64,000 nucleotides of DNA, taken from contig JAHBBC010000008.1 of the NCBI GenBank assembly GCA_019915015.1, positions 1,240,001-1,304,000 on the forward strand, read 5' to 3'. The stretch comes from Auriscalpium vulgare. Taxonomy: Eukaryota; Basidiomycota; Agaricomycetes; Russulales; Auriscalpiaceae. This document shows positions 1 to 11,416 of this stretch, piece by piece. The notes under the pieces are model-generated. The model did no database searches. It was given only the letters and a program-made list of their open reading frames with translations, and was not told the origin of the DNA. The first letter of the stretch is position 1, and every line of letters starts with the position of its first letter. A program made the position numbers and the translations under genes.

Positions 1-2
1 TC

Positions 3-129
3 GCGGTAAAGGATGACCAATACCAGCCAAAGGAAAGCAAGGTGTTGACGATGTGAGCGATGAGGATATCGTGCATATGTGCCTCCTGACAAGTTTGTGA
101 TTCTCAGGCTGGGCCATCCGGTCTGTTAA
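3..129 (+). CDS. 3' end of an F-box/LRR-family gene (5' part outside window)
   Basis: The last two exons of a gene that begins upstream of the window. Reading in frame from base 3 gives a peptide ending ...ESKVLTM, with a GT-AG intron at 53-107 (gtgagc...ttctcag). A six-codon final exon (LGHPVC) then ends in TAA at 127-129. The same exon-intron-exon arrangement, with the same codon split AT|G and similar residues (KTLTM|LGYLDD), closes the gene at 57.7-59.06 kb, and the 3' flanking DNA of the two copies is also alignable. The terminal exon here stops earlier than its paralogue, whose acidic tail (DEHSDAGDEEDED) is missing. The acidic tail is still vaguely visible out of frame downstream, so the copy may be truncated by an indel. 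Assignment to the F-box family rests on the paralogue. Confidence 0.6.
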
Positions 130-679
130 GTTGGATTTAAACTCGGACGATGGATACGAAGAAGAGCGGTGAGGGTTCCTACGCATAAGATGAGTGCGAG
201 GGTTTTTATGACGAAGATGAGGCAATTTCCTGGGTGATGATACTGAAAAGCAGGACTGAAAAGAATTCTCCTTGGTTCATCGCTTCGTGAAGTATTTCCC
301 AGTGTGCAGCGCTACGCTATGGTGAATGTATTTCATTGTTGACTCTCTGATCCCACATCCGCGTACATGAAATACGATTCGCACGCGACACGTCAAGATC
401 TGCGCTTGGCTGTAATAGCTCATACCATCTATTTATTTCCTGCCACAGGTACTCTGGATAAGTGTATCCAATTGCAAGATTGAAGCATACAGAGTTAATC
501 ATACATCCTCCCGCTCGTCGCCAGTCGCATCGTTGTATATAATCCTATTCCCCAACCACCCCCTCGTCTTCTTCAGATGTGTTCCATCCATCGATCTGAT
601 ACCCAAATTCCTTCTCTTCCTTCCAATATCGAAGGCTCCGACTTCCGTCCTCTATTTCGCAATTGATCAACGCTCGCGG

Positions 680-911
680 TCTCGTCCGCCGCACAGGACC
701 GGACATCTGGTTTTTCTTTTTTTGTGGTGTTTTGTCTGGTGAAGCGGCAGCGGAGAAGGTCGCAGGTCGCAGGTCGCAGGTCGTGGGAGCTGCGCTGTGG
801 GATACGAGCGTCGACTTCATCCGCAAATAACAGGTACGCTCTCATCGATTCCGTTTATTTCTCGTCCGCCGCACAGGACCGGACATCTGGTTTTTCTTTT
901 TTTGTGGTGTT
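680..911. repeat. 52-bp direct repeat pair with 180-bp period
   Basis: Bases 680-731 and 860-911 are identical (starting tctcgtccgccgcacagg). Between them is a block that contains three tandem copies of a seven-base gcaggtc-type unit near 765-785. The block between the repeats (731-861) recurs at 1721-1844. Confidence 0.85.
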
Positions 912-1048
912 ACGATTCCTTTGAATCGTTGCTTATGTCATCTACATCCAGCATTTTTTCGACCCATGCAACGACAGTCTGTGTCGCCTTTTTTGGAAAT
1001 ACACTCCCACGCTATGTCTACTCGCACTTTCAATGCTCCCTCACGATT

Positions 1049-1449
1049 GCTCATAATGATCACATGAATTGTTGCAAATACAGTAATTACAAAACCATGT
1101 AATGCCTACAAATGATACATAAGAGTGATATTGTCGAGATTGACAGCATGAGTAGTGTGAAGATGATGACATCATTCCGGGTTTTAAATTGCATTTAAAA
1201 CCCGGAATGATGTCATTGCTTAGTAATAGGCCTCGCACTCTGACTTTCTACACTCCCTTGCTTTTGCTCAGAATGATCACATGAATTGTTGTAAATGCAG
1301 CATTCAGCAAACCTTGCAATGCTTACAAGTGATGCAGAATAGTGATATTGTAGTGATTGCATAGTGTAAAGACAATGTCATCATTCCGGGCTTTAGATGC
1401 AATTTATAACCCGGAATGATGTCATCACTCTTAGTAATAGGCCTGGCAC
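1049..1449. repeat. Two tandem ~217-bp units, each ending in a long hairpin
   Basis: Unit 1 starts at 1049 and unit 2 at 1266. Both begin with a gctcaNaatgatcac-type sequence and both end with a palindrome followed by ttagtaataggcct. In unit 1 the palindrome at 1166-1216 has perfect 24-bp arms around a 3-nt loop. In unit 2 (1375-1425) the same hairpin has decayed at several positions. This looks like a duplicated MITE-like or foldback element. No target-site duplication was identified. Confidence 0.75.
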
Positions 1450-1720
1450 ATCTGCCCATACCAAAGTAGCCCGTAGCGCAGCCCGAGATATGTGCTTCGC
1501 CCACCGCTGTCCAGTGCATTGCAGGGCGAGCGGCCCAGTTGCATAGCAGTGTCACACAGTGCAGCAGGGGCTCTGCCCTGAATGCTCTAAGTAGTCATTA
1601 TATTCATCCAATGTACCTGCAATAGATATATGTAATATAAAAGAAATTCTAGAGAAATCTGAGTCCAACTGAGAGTGGAATCGTACCGCCGTGCTGCGCA
1701 CCGGCCCACTCCCAGCAAGT

Positions 1721-1844
1721 TTTGTCTGGTGAAGCGGCAGCGGAGAAGGTCGCAGGTCGCCGGTCGTGGGAGCTGCGCTGTGGGATACGAGCGTCGACTC
1801 CATCCGCAAATAACAGGTACGCTCTCATCCATTCCGTTTATTTC
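1721..1844. repeat. Second copy of the 731-861 repeat block
   Basis: This 124-bp block begins tttgtctggtgaagcggcag and repeats 731-861 almost base for base. It carries one fewer copy of the gcaggtc triplication. The flanks differ, so the blocks look like dispersed duplicates rather than one continuous tandem array. Confidence 0.85.
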
Positions 1845-2565
1845 GCGCATACGTTGCTGATGACCAGTCAAAGCGCGACAGCCCGCACGCTGGTCGATGA
1901 TGGTGCATATTCTGAGCCGCGCAAGGAGAACACTTGGCTTACAGTCGTGGTGTAGGAGCTCCACGTAGCCGAGAATGGGACGCAGCGGGACTAGTTGTGC
2001 CACGCCTGCCGTCTGATTACTTGCGTTCGATGTGTCTCCGCGTCACCGTGGCCGCGGTGAAATTCAGATTGCAGATAATACAAATAACGTTTGGTTCATG
2101 CTGCGACCTATCCGAGAACAAAATCACTAAGTAATTGAGATGCATGCGGGTTCGCGAGAGAGACCACGTGTATATGTATGCGCATGAAGACGAGCCAATG
2201 AAGAAGAGTAAACAACATAAGCACCGACGTGACATGGATGATGCGAGAATACTGCTCGCCGAAGTGTTACATATGAAGCACCGCGCAACCGCTGATGCTA
2301 AGGTCCTCACAAAGCGTTGATCAGCGCAATGCTAACACCGCAGCATGGAAGAAGGGACCATACCAGGGATAGTAGAAGATTCAAAGCACCGCTCCCCCGC
2401 TTCTGGATCAAAGTCACGGTAGGGAACCTAGTGTGCAGCTGGGACTGAGCATCAGGAACAAGATGATAAGCTGTCGTATGGGGCGTACATTTCGATATGC
2501 TTGGCAATCGAACACCGCCAGGCAGCTTGCTAGACGCCGAGGAACATTTGGAAGAGAGGAAAGGC

Positions 2566-2760
2566 CATGATGAGGAGTGTATGCTAGTGCGAGGAGGGCA
2601 TATGCATGGAGGCCCGGGCGCGCGAGGGATGGTGGGGCAAAGGAGAGAGGCGTCTTGCGCAGATTTGAGTGTGGACATGCTTTATGTAGGCGCAGGGTGT
2701 TTGGCTGTGGGTAGGGAGCCAAATAGAGTGCGAGGGCGCGTCGACGCGGCGGGGCACGTG
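2566..2760 (-). promoter_or_regulatory. Promoter cassette copy 1 of the dispersed gene family
   Basis: Read on the minus strand, the cassette has CACGTG (2755-2760), then the dyad TTTGGC...GCCAAAC (2696-2726), a weak TATA-like stretch near 2680, and a start codon at 2568-2566 in the context CTCATCATGGCCTTTCC. The same order and spacing occur in copies at 5.6, 7.3, 11.2, 16.7, 20.2, 55.1 and 63.5 kb. Here the peptide MAFPLF... reaches a stop after about 13 codons, or continues through an intron. No intact gene follows. Confidence 0.65.
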
Positions 2761-3421
2761 CGCCCGGAGCTGGGGCGGGCCGGCGTACGCGTCCTGCGAC
2801 TTGCTCTTCGACGTGAACACCATCCGCGCCACGCTGCATCCACAGAGCGGCTGGTCCTCTGTATCCTTCATTCATTCGCAACCGCGTCCTGGCGCTTTGG
2901 GTGTGTTGGTAGTCCGAAGGCGTTGCCACGTACGCGCAGAAGACGCCGCCGACTGAGGCGTTGGGCTGATTGCACGACTCGCAGGACCGTGGACCGACGC
3001 AACTGAGCTCGAGGATGTGGATGCTGGATGCGCTCGAACAGCTCCGAGAAGCACTGGGAGGGTTGTACACGCCAGGTACGCAGCTTCTACTGCTTGTATG
3101 CGTTCACCACGGTGACACTGACTTCTGCTCTGCATGCAGTTCCTCGTGCCTGGCCTCTGGGATCCACCGTGCCCATGCCTATCCCTCGTATCAAACTACC
3201 TCCAGGTCACTCGACTTTGTTACCCCTTTCCACATCTTCTACAACCCCCGACGTTCAGCGACATCGCCCAATGCCCATTCTCGCAATCGGGGCCGCTTAA
3301 CCGCCCCTCTGAACCACACCGCTCCTCAACATTGACCTCATCTGATGTCAGGCTATCCTATGGTGGGCAAAATGCTGGCCGAAAAATACCTTGGGCATGC
3401 ACGCGCCCACCGCGTGTCCTG

Positions 3422-3958
3422 TCATCGTGGCCATCGCGCACAATCGCATGGGAGGCGACGCTCTGCGGCCAATCTGGTGGTGCTCCGCCGGTCGAGTGGG
3501 AGCTGGGGAGTGCACGATGCATTGTAGGTCGACCGCTGTTGTACGGCGGCTGAGGCCGTGTGTTGTCCTAAGCCCGAGAGGTATGTTTCACCCGCCCGAT
3601 TTTTCTGGCGATAATCTGATGCGACGTTCAGTAAACGGTGCCGGAGATTTCCTTGCTGAACATATGAGCCCGGCTGGATGAGGACCACGATGTCTCTCGT
3701 ACGGTCACATTCTTTCTCTGCGACTCCGCAACCGGTTTTCCAATCCAACTTGCAGCCACCCGGCACTGAAGACTCGCGAATTAGGAGCACGATACGATAT
3801 ACGGCTTGGAAGTCTGTCGCAACGACGGGATCGTTTGGCCAGCAAAGATGGTGAGCAACATCCAGAGCGTTCTCCTGGTGAATGTGAATTTTGACCATCG
3901 ATCTTGTCGTTCCAGCAGATTTCGAAAGGCCGCGGTATAGGCCAATGCCTCGTGTCAT
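3422..3958 (-). CDS. Possible coding remnant, unknown
   Basis: An uninterrupted minus-strand reading frame of 178 codons starts MTRGIGLYRG. Its first half looks protein-like, with hydrophobic and acidic residues alternating (for example ATDFQAVYRIVLLIRES and ECDRTRDIVVLIQPG). I do not recognise a family. It lies between decayed copies of the dispersed F-box-type family, on the same strand as their promoters at 5.6 and 2.6 kb, so it may be a surviving exon of a copy whose promoter is gone. The second half is rich in R, S and T and may be out of the true frame. Confidence 0.3.
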   Translation of the reverse strand: MTRGIGLYRGLSKSAGTTRSMVKIHIHQENALDVAHHLCWPNDPVVATDFQAVYRIVLLIRESSVPGGCKLDWKTGCGVAEKECDRTRDIVVLIQPGSYVQQGNLRHRLLNVASDYRQKNRAGETYLSGLGQHTASAAVQQRSTYNASCTPQLPLDRRSTTRLAAERRLPCDCARWPR

Positions 3959-5606
3959 ATGTTACTTCTGTCATTAACCTTCACAGCGCTCCGGCTACGG
4001 GAGATCAGCCCGCGCATAACCTTTCGGGCAGTAGGTCAAGTACGTGAGGACGGCGGCGGGAGGCTCGCCTGCGCCTGGTACGTATGTCGCCATACGCCTA
4101 ACGTATCCGTCGCTCATCTGATTTGGTACTCAGTGAACTGAGGAGTCGACTTCTGCGAACGTTCGGTCTTCTTGTTGAGGACCACCTGCCAGTGTCGCTC
4201 TGGGCTCGCACTGAAAGCCGCCATCAGCCCACCGCCGGGCATGGACCCCAGGAAAGGTGCGCATGCCAGCTATGAGCGCGTCAAGAGGAGTTCTAATTTA
4301 GGGCAGGAGATTGTGAGCAACTACGCGACGAATTTGTGGGTTAAGCACGCTTGCTGACCTTCGTTTCCTTCTTTCTTTTTCGTCCGGTTTCAAATCAAGA
4401 CGACGTTACAGACCTAGCCATCTCCTCCTGTCAACCCGAATGCTGACCCCAGAATTCGAAAGCTGCCCATCAGATCTATCTATGTTCAAGTCGGCGGTAA
4501 GACGCTGTTAAATCATGGCCGATGCGGTACTGGGATAGGTGGTACGCTTGCCAGAGGAGCATCCCATGCGCGCATCGTTCTTGCGTCCCATGGCTACGGT
4601 AAATCGAGCTTTCTCTTCTGTTGCGGTCCTCACTAATGTTTCTGTTTCAGGTTGACCTCGATCATCGCTCTCTCTAGCATGAACCGATGTATACCATGCG
4701 AGATTCGGGTGATTGTATGCGTCCGAAGGCGTTGCCCCGCTCGAGATACGCAATCGCCCACAGCCCGTTGGAGACACGTATGCGTTCCATGAGCTCGGCG
4801 CTCGGCACAGACACTCGGCGCTCCGACAGTTACTTACACGCAAGGTGCGCAAAATCTATCCTCGTGTGCGCTCGTCGCTGACGCCCCATTGGCTTGACAG
4901 TACCGTCGGTCATTATATTGGAGACAACAACGATCTGTTCGCGCTTCCGTCCTACGGTCCAATGCTGTATGGTCCGGTCGGCGCAAATCGAGTGGTTCTT
5001 CAGAGCGATAGGCCATAAAGATCTCAGGGTACAATGAGAACATGAACATAATATAATGTCGCTGTGCATTTGATGCTCGCGCTAGTAAGAGGCTGTTCCT
5101 TCTACCGTAACAGCCTCCATGCATTCTCCGTATCTCGGAAGGGAAAATATGCTCGTGCACGCGCGTATGTAGTCGATTGCAGCTTCCCATAGCATGCGCA
5201 TTTCGAACATTGAGCTGTACGCGAAAGGAACACGACTATATGCTACCGCACGCATACATGGGAGAACGATGATACGAGAATACGTCTTCCAGTAACCGAT
5301 CAAGCCGCGCTCACCCCTAGTAAACACGGCCGTGCAATCTATTTTCAGCCTAAATGCAGCGCAGCGACCCATTAATCGGTCTGCGACACATTCATCCGAG
5401 CACTCACATGACCACAGACGGGACGTCTGTCCGTTGGCTTGATCGTGTCTTCACATCACGCTGCCAGCACATACGATGTCAGACTGCGATCAACGTGGCA
5501 GAATGTATGCCCATACCGCAGAACGGGGAGCGCCAGTTGGTATATCGGACGAAGTCATCAAGGAAGCTCAGGGGTACTATGATACCAGAGAAGCAGAGGA
5601 AAGGGC

Positions 5607-5768
5607 CATGATGAGGAGCAGACTTGGAGGCGACTCGGAGGCGCGGCTGGGTGGCACGGAAGCGTGCATGTCGACGGGGGGAAGAGAGAGGGAGATGCGC
5701 TGCGGGCTGCGGGTGTTTGGCTGTAGAGTGGGAGACAAACACCGCGGGCGACGCGTCGGTATCACGTG
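5607..5768 (-). promoter_or_regulatory. Promoter cassette copy 2 of the dispersed gene family
   Basis: Minus-strand cassette with CACGTG at 5763-5768, a degenerate TTTG/CCAAAC dyad (5718-5742) and a start codon at 5609-5607. The mini-exon reads LLLIMALSSASLVS and then stops. A block matching GATGATGCGAGAATAC lies downstream at about 5268-5283, as in other copies. The TATA element is not preserved. Confidence 0.6.
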
Positions 5769-7295
5769 CGGTTGCTCCGGCTCCGACGCCAGGGCAGACG
5801 CGTTTGCGCCGAGTCGATCTCCCTCCTCGTCTCCCCCTACCTTACATCCGTCAAAACATTCGTCACACAAATCTCCTGGTCTCGTGTACATCGCGGTCAG
5901 ACATACAGCGTACGCAGGTAGCATTCCGCGGCCATCGACGGACTGCCAGCGCACACTGGAAGTCCTGCGCCCACCCGAGCTCCAAGACGGCGATCGAGCT
6001 CTGAACTACTCGAGAGCGCGCTACCAAGCTTCCGTGCCACGATCGTCGACGAGCGTGATGGACTGAGGGGCTAACGGTGCGCATCGTCCACAGACGCCTG
6101 CTCGCCTCGCGCTTACTCGGACGCTTCAAAACGCATCCAGTGCTTTCTTCGACCGGATAGGATAGGATTAAACCCCGGTATGTCAAACACATTCCGCTTC
6201 GCAGTAGCTCCTCCCTCAGCGGAGCGTGCTCAACAAGGTCGTGCTGCACGTTGCTGCGAAGACGCCCCGTTGCGCCGCAAAACCTCGGGGCAGCAGCTGT
6301 GCACCCGGGCGACCCGCCCGCTAACTGGAGGACGTCTTCTTCGGCCCGAGTACGCAATGCGTTAGCGGTCCGTCGTATCCGTCGTTTTATGGAGGAACGG
6401 AGCCTTTGAGAGAGTCCCAGGACGAATTTGTGAGAGCATATTGCGGGTGCGTTCGAGTCGCGCGTCCACAACGCCGAAGCCTGATTTCGCGAGGTCCCCT
6501 CCCGGCCAGGACGCACAGATTTCTCCACCAGTCTGCGGCTCGCCGGTCTGAGTACGCTGCATCGTTTTCTGTCTGATGTCTTGCTGTTCGACTGACCTCG
6601 ACATCAAGGCTTTCCATATGCCTTCTGCAATCTCCTATACGAGGACTGGCAGGTGCGTCGTCGTTCTCTGAGACAGCCGGCTGCAATATGCTGCTGTTGC
6701 GCTCGCGCAGATGCAGGCCCTTGTACGCACGACGAACCGCGCGCGCTCAGAGATCACGATGACGCTGCTATCGCCGACGCTCTCTCGCTCGCTGTATCCT
6801 TACGTAGCACTGTCATAGATCTGTTCAGCATACAATGCAGACGCGACGTGAGCGTCTTTGATATTGAGAACTGCACTGTTGCATATATTTGCGAGGGAAC
6901 CGCTCTAGCTCTCTCGGATCCGGGCTGCGCAACGTAATGCATGTTCCCGAGTGTACCATACAATAGGTATCACGGAGCTGCGATGATTCGAGAATACCCC
7001 CTCCGCTTCCTAAGAACCTTCACACCGAGTCACGTGCCGTGAGGTGGGATGGCGACCCGCGCAGGGTAGCACATCTGGCAACAATCCTGTCAGCCTCAAG
7101 CTGTAGCCGGGATATCAAGTCTAAGACTTACCATTACCATGTGACATGTCCATGTAATGGACGAGCTCCATTTCGTGCAGCGTGCATGGACATACGGACT
7201 ACCACGTACGCACAGTCAATGCCTGAGAAGACCGCCGAGAGCGGGGTGAGCTTACGAGCACAGGACAAGGTCATGTTGGGAGAGGAGGAAAAGGC

Positions 7296-7456
7296 CATGA
7301 TGAGGAGAGAGCGAGGATGGGCGGACATGGTGGGCGGAGGAAAGCATGCGTTGGCCTCTCCTGCCCTCTGGTGCGTCTTATACGCAGCGGGGTGTTTGGC
7401 TGTACGGTGGGGGCCAAATAGCGCGAAGCACGCGCCGGTCGCGCCGCAGTCACGTG
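7296..7456 (-). promoter_or_regulatory. Promoter cassette copy 3 of the dispersed gene family
   Basis: A well-kept minus-strand copy. CACGTG is at 7451-7456, then TATTTGGC...GCCAAACA, GTATAAG around 7377-7383 and the start codon at 7298-7296. The mini-exon reads MAFSSSPNMTLSCAR and ends at a GTAAGC donor, with a plausible acceptor (ttctcag) about 35 bp on. The downstream block GATGATTCGAGAATAC lies at about 6983. No intact coding sequence follows. Confidence 0.7.
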
Positions 7457-10400
7457 CCCGCTCGGTGAGCTGGCAGCGGGCTCGGATTCTCTCGCTGTCT
7501 CTCCTTCGTTCTACTGCGCGCAGGCCATTCGGATTTTGCTCCATGTCTCTTCTACACGACAGTCCGACTCTCGGACTCTGCCGACGGTCTCCTCTCCGAC
7601 CACGCACGACGGCCACCTGTCCTCACCGAAGCACAACGCAAGAGACGGACCGGGACACATCAGACTCCAAGGACCATAAAGCGCGCGCAACGCGGTCCAC
7701 CCTTTGGCAGGTAGACCTACTGCGATATAGGAAGCAGCGCGGTGCTGCAGGGTATCCCGGTGCGTCTTGCCCCGCTAGCTCAGCGCGCATGACTCCCGCT
7801 GATCAGACGATCGCAGCACATCTGGCGCAACTACCGCGCTGCGGTGTTCGGAGCGGGACCTATTGCAAGCAGCTAAGATGATTCTGCTTTCTCGATTTTC
7901 CGGGGTCAACGCAGCTGTGGTCGTCATTGGCGCCTCAGAGGGTCGACTGCCTACGTACGCGTCGATCTGAGACCGCATTCATTACGAAGATGTTGGAGGG
8001 CCGGGGGAGAGCTCCAAGTGCGTGGTGCAGTCAGTCAGCGCGCGCCGTTGCTCGAGGTGAGCCGTTCACTTTCAGCCCTCGATTCTGGTCGCCGTTGCTA
8101 ACAAGTGTCGCGATACAGCCTACTGCTGCGTCCGCCCGCGTATGTCAAAAGCGCCAGCCGCCCTCGAATGCGTCGCCATCGCTCTTTCTCAGCGACGAAT
8201 GTGAAGAACTCGACTCGCGGTCGACGCACCAGCGATACTTTTGTCAACGTCAACGCAGCGCCTTTGACCGTAATCGTAAGCTATCTTCTCCTCCGTGTGT
8301 TATGATCACTCACATAATTCCTCAACTTAGAATGACGACAGCGCTGCTAGATACAGATGCGAGTGTATGCAGCCGTAGCCGCCTCTGAGCCAATCCTCGT
8401 CGAATTCTCCCAGCAGTTCTTCGCCAGAGACGTCGAGGTTGGATGCGGCTCCGGCACACCGCCAGAGCGTTTTTTACGCGACATGGGACGCCATCGACCT
8501 CCTGCGCGCGCTCGACGAATGTCTCTCCAGCCGGGCGCGCGCCGGACACGCCCGCTCTTGTCGCGCCAGATCTTGATGCCCAGGTGTCTTGTCGCATTTT
8601 CGTGAAGAGCGTATCGTATACTGCTGCCGGCTGGTGTATCGGCTCAGGTCAGAGTCGTTGCGTGCGAGTATATCGTTTGGCCGCAATCCAATCGAGGTGC
8701 GTTTCAGCCTCTCTGTGATACGTTCTGACTGTCGCTCACGGTGGTTGGCATTGACAGCTCGTATGAATCAGCCTGCCACGACATACGCATGACCAGAGAC
8801 TATACGGGCTTGTGAAGACGCCCCGCGCATACGGTGTGGTCGAGGCGAGTGTCTGGGCCTGACGACATCCGACTCTGCCTGCTGGGATCTCGTCACGGAT
8901 GGCATGGACCATGAACTCGCCGACCGGATGCTCGACCCGCGCTAGTTGAACTGTGATTCAAGCCCTGGCCCACGTTCCCGTGAGCGGCATAGTCCTCTCA
9001 TTGAAGTCTCTCATCAGGACAGACTGTACGCGCGCAGGCGACAAACAGAGCATATATTGCGCATCCTCCGGTTCAAGATTCGTTCGGCAAGGGCAAGACG
9101 GAGACGAAGTGCGCGCCGTTCTATTAAATAATCACTGCGTTCAGGGCCCGAATTCACCAATATAAAGAAGACAAGCTACTTGAGGTGTGCGAGGCGGGTG
9201 TAGTAGATAGTGTAATCAGAGTCAAAGTACTCGGTAGTAGATTGGAGTAGATTACGTACTCGGAATCAAAGTAGATGAACGCGGTAAAGGCAAGTACTCT
9301 GGCTGATCGGAGTTCAAGTAGCTGGGGCAACTCCCTGGTTAATCTCGTCGTCGAGTTTGTCCGAGTAGCTGATGTACTACGGGCTGTAGGAGGTGTGGAG
9401 CTGTGACGCAATCATTTGGCAAGAGATTTCGTCAAGTCGCGCGCCGGCGCTCTGCTTGACTCTCGACTTCTACCTTCTCCCATCATGCATCTCCGGTGAC
9501 GACCAACTTCCCGCCCCTTTCCCTGGCAACGAGGACCATTACACGCGCATCCGCATCAAGGACCCGTGGACGAGCACACCCGTGGAGTAGGGCACGCAGG
9601 CGCCAGGTCATACTAGCCCCTGACGACGGCTCCGACCTTCAGTCGACGACAACGAGCAGGAGGGAGCCTCGGAGCGCACAGACAGCAGGAGGAGACGAGT
9701 CAAGATGCGCAAATGACGTTTGGATCGAAATACAAGGTGCGTAAATATGTCGAACATCTATGCGTCCGAGCTACATAACGCGCGCCCACTCGGACCTCGT
9801 CTTGCACTGCCACGATATCACCTCTCTGCTGTGCTCTGAGTTCCTGGTCTGTACTACGCTACTGCGCTCTTTGCTACTGGCTTGTCTTCCTGCGGAGCTT
9901 GCGTCGCGATGAGAACCGAGGAATCCTTGGCCATCGGAGCTAGATATATGTGCGGTAAGGTATTTCCTATGCTCTTAGTGTTGTTCTCACCTCGTTGTTT
10001 CACCAGGCTAGGCACAAGCACCCACGGCCGAACGCCCAGGCGCGTCAAGATCCGGATTCCCTCCCACCCTTCGGACGACTTCTTCGAGAGAGCGACGATG
10101 CGACGCGGGCCTGCGGGGTCACTGGGTTATTAGTACATGTATTAATTATATTTGAGTTAATTAAATGATTGCTGTTACATTTGGGTCATATAAGGATCAC
10201 TAGCTGGTAGAAACTGAAAATGCACGAGAGCCTACTACGACCTGGTCCCAGCTAATTTGACTGTTAGCAGGCTACCTACTTAAGGTCCGAGCAGGCTGTC
10301 TACTTGAACTCTTAGTGTTTGACGTGGTCCCGTCTTGTTCGGTCTACTTGCCGAGTTTCACTCCCCGCTTCCGGGACTCCGAGTAGCTGACGTGGTCGGA

Positions 10401-11222
10401 GATACTTTAATGTGTAGTATCCGGGCCCTGAACGCAGTGAATGGACTGGCCAGTCCTCATGCGAACGTATTGGGCTGTCCGTCGATGGTATCTGGACACG
10501 CCCATGCAGCGCGTCATGGCCCCGACCTCTGTTGTCTGTGCCTCCTCCGTCTCCCACCAAATTGCCGCCAAGAAATCGAAAGCATCCAGGGAGGTCGCGC
10601 GAGGGCGATACCGCCGCGATGTGCCATACCGAGGCGCCCGGGGTATTCGACGAGAGGCCGGGCGCGATTGCGCTGAAATACGACGGTTCTATAGATGATG
10701 GCAATGTATGCTTTTTTGACCCCTCTCTATGCTCCGTTGGCATTACAATCACGCAGCTCACAGTTCCCTACCTCCGATACAATGTCATACAGCCCGGCTG
10801 CATGTATGCGCTCACACTTTGTCTGGAGAGAATATGGATATGCATCATACTGTTCGGAACATGCAGTGAAGGCAAACACACTCGGAGGCGACTAAGTAAA
10901 AGGCATGGATAGGGTGGTGTATTGATGATGCGAGGATAACATAGTTCAAGAATTGGTATACCGGAGACGGGCTCCGTGTCATCCGCATATCCCTCCGCAT
11001 CTTCATAGCAGAAGTTGACTACCCGTGAAAGCAGGGTATAGCAGGAAGATCGCTCACCTCCGCGCATGCCAAGTGCGTCGACCAGATCGGAATATGAGAG
11101 GTACTTGCTGTGACATGTCAGCTCGATCGCCGCCATAGAGGATGTATGCGCATGCTTACAAAGCCTACAGCCCCGCAGTCACGGAACTATGTTCCCGCTG
11201 ATGTGGGAGGAGGATGAAAGGC

Positions 11223-11416
11223 CGTGATGAGGAGTCGGCAGCCTGAGAGCGGGGGTGCGTCAACGCTGGGTCGGCAGGCGGGCATGGTGAGTGGCAGAGC
11301 AGAGGAGCGTTGCGGGGAATGGGACGGCGCTGCTGGCTTATAAGGTGCGGTGTTGTTTGGTTGTAGACCAGGTGCCAAATACGATGCAAGGACGCGTTTG
11401 ACGCGTCCATCACGTG
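11223..11416 (-). promoter_or_regulatory. Promoter cassette copy 4 (start codon lost)
   Basis: Minus-strand copy with CACGTG (11411-11416), the TTTGGC/CCAAAC dyad and TTATAAG (11338-11344). At the position of the usual ATGGCC start there is ACGGCC (11225-11223), so initiation would fail or move. The block GATGATGCGAGGATAA follows at about 10925. Confidence 0.65.

Larger units (their letters stand above)
130..2565. other. Non-coding or decayed DNA
   Basis: Apart from the repeats listed separately I see no convincing coding exon. The sequence at 2237-2252 matches the dispersed block GATGATGCGAGAATAC that lies 0.5-0.8 kb downstream of several promoter cassettes. This stretch therefore probably contains the decayed body of the minus-strand family copy whose promoter lies at 2.57-2.76 kb. 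Confidence 0.4.

Noticed and set aside
7039..7881. 280-codon open frame on the plus strand
   Set aside because: Arg/Ser/Ala-rich, overlaps a recognisable minus-strand promoter cassette, and other frames are open too; GC-driven chance frame.
10312..10912. 149-codon minus frame and overlapping 126-codon plus frame
   Set aside because: The opposite frames overlap and neither shows a domain; the plus text DERPGAIALKYDGSIDDG looks protein-like but cannot be extended by splicing.
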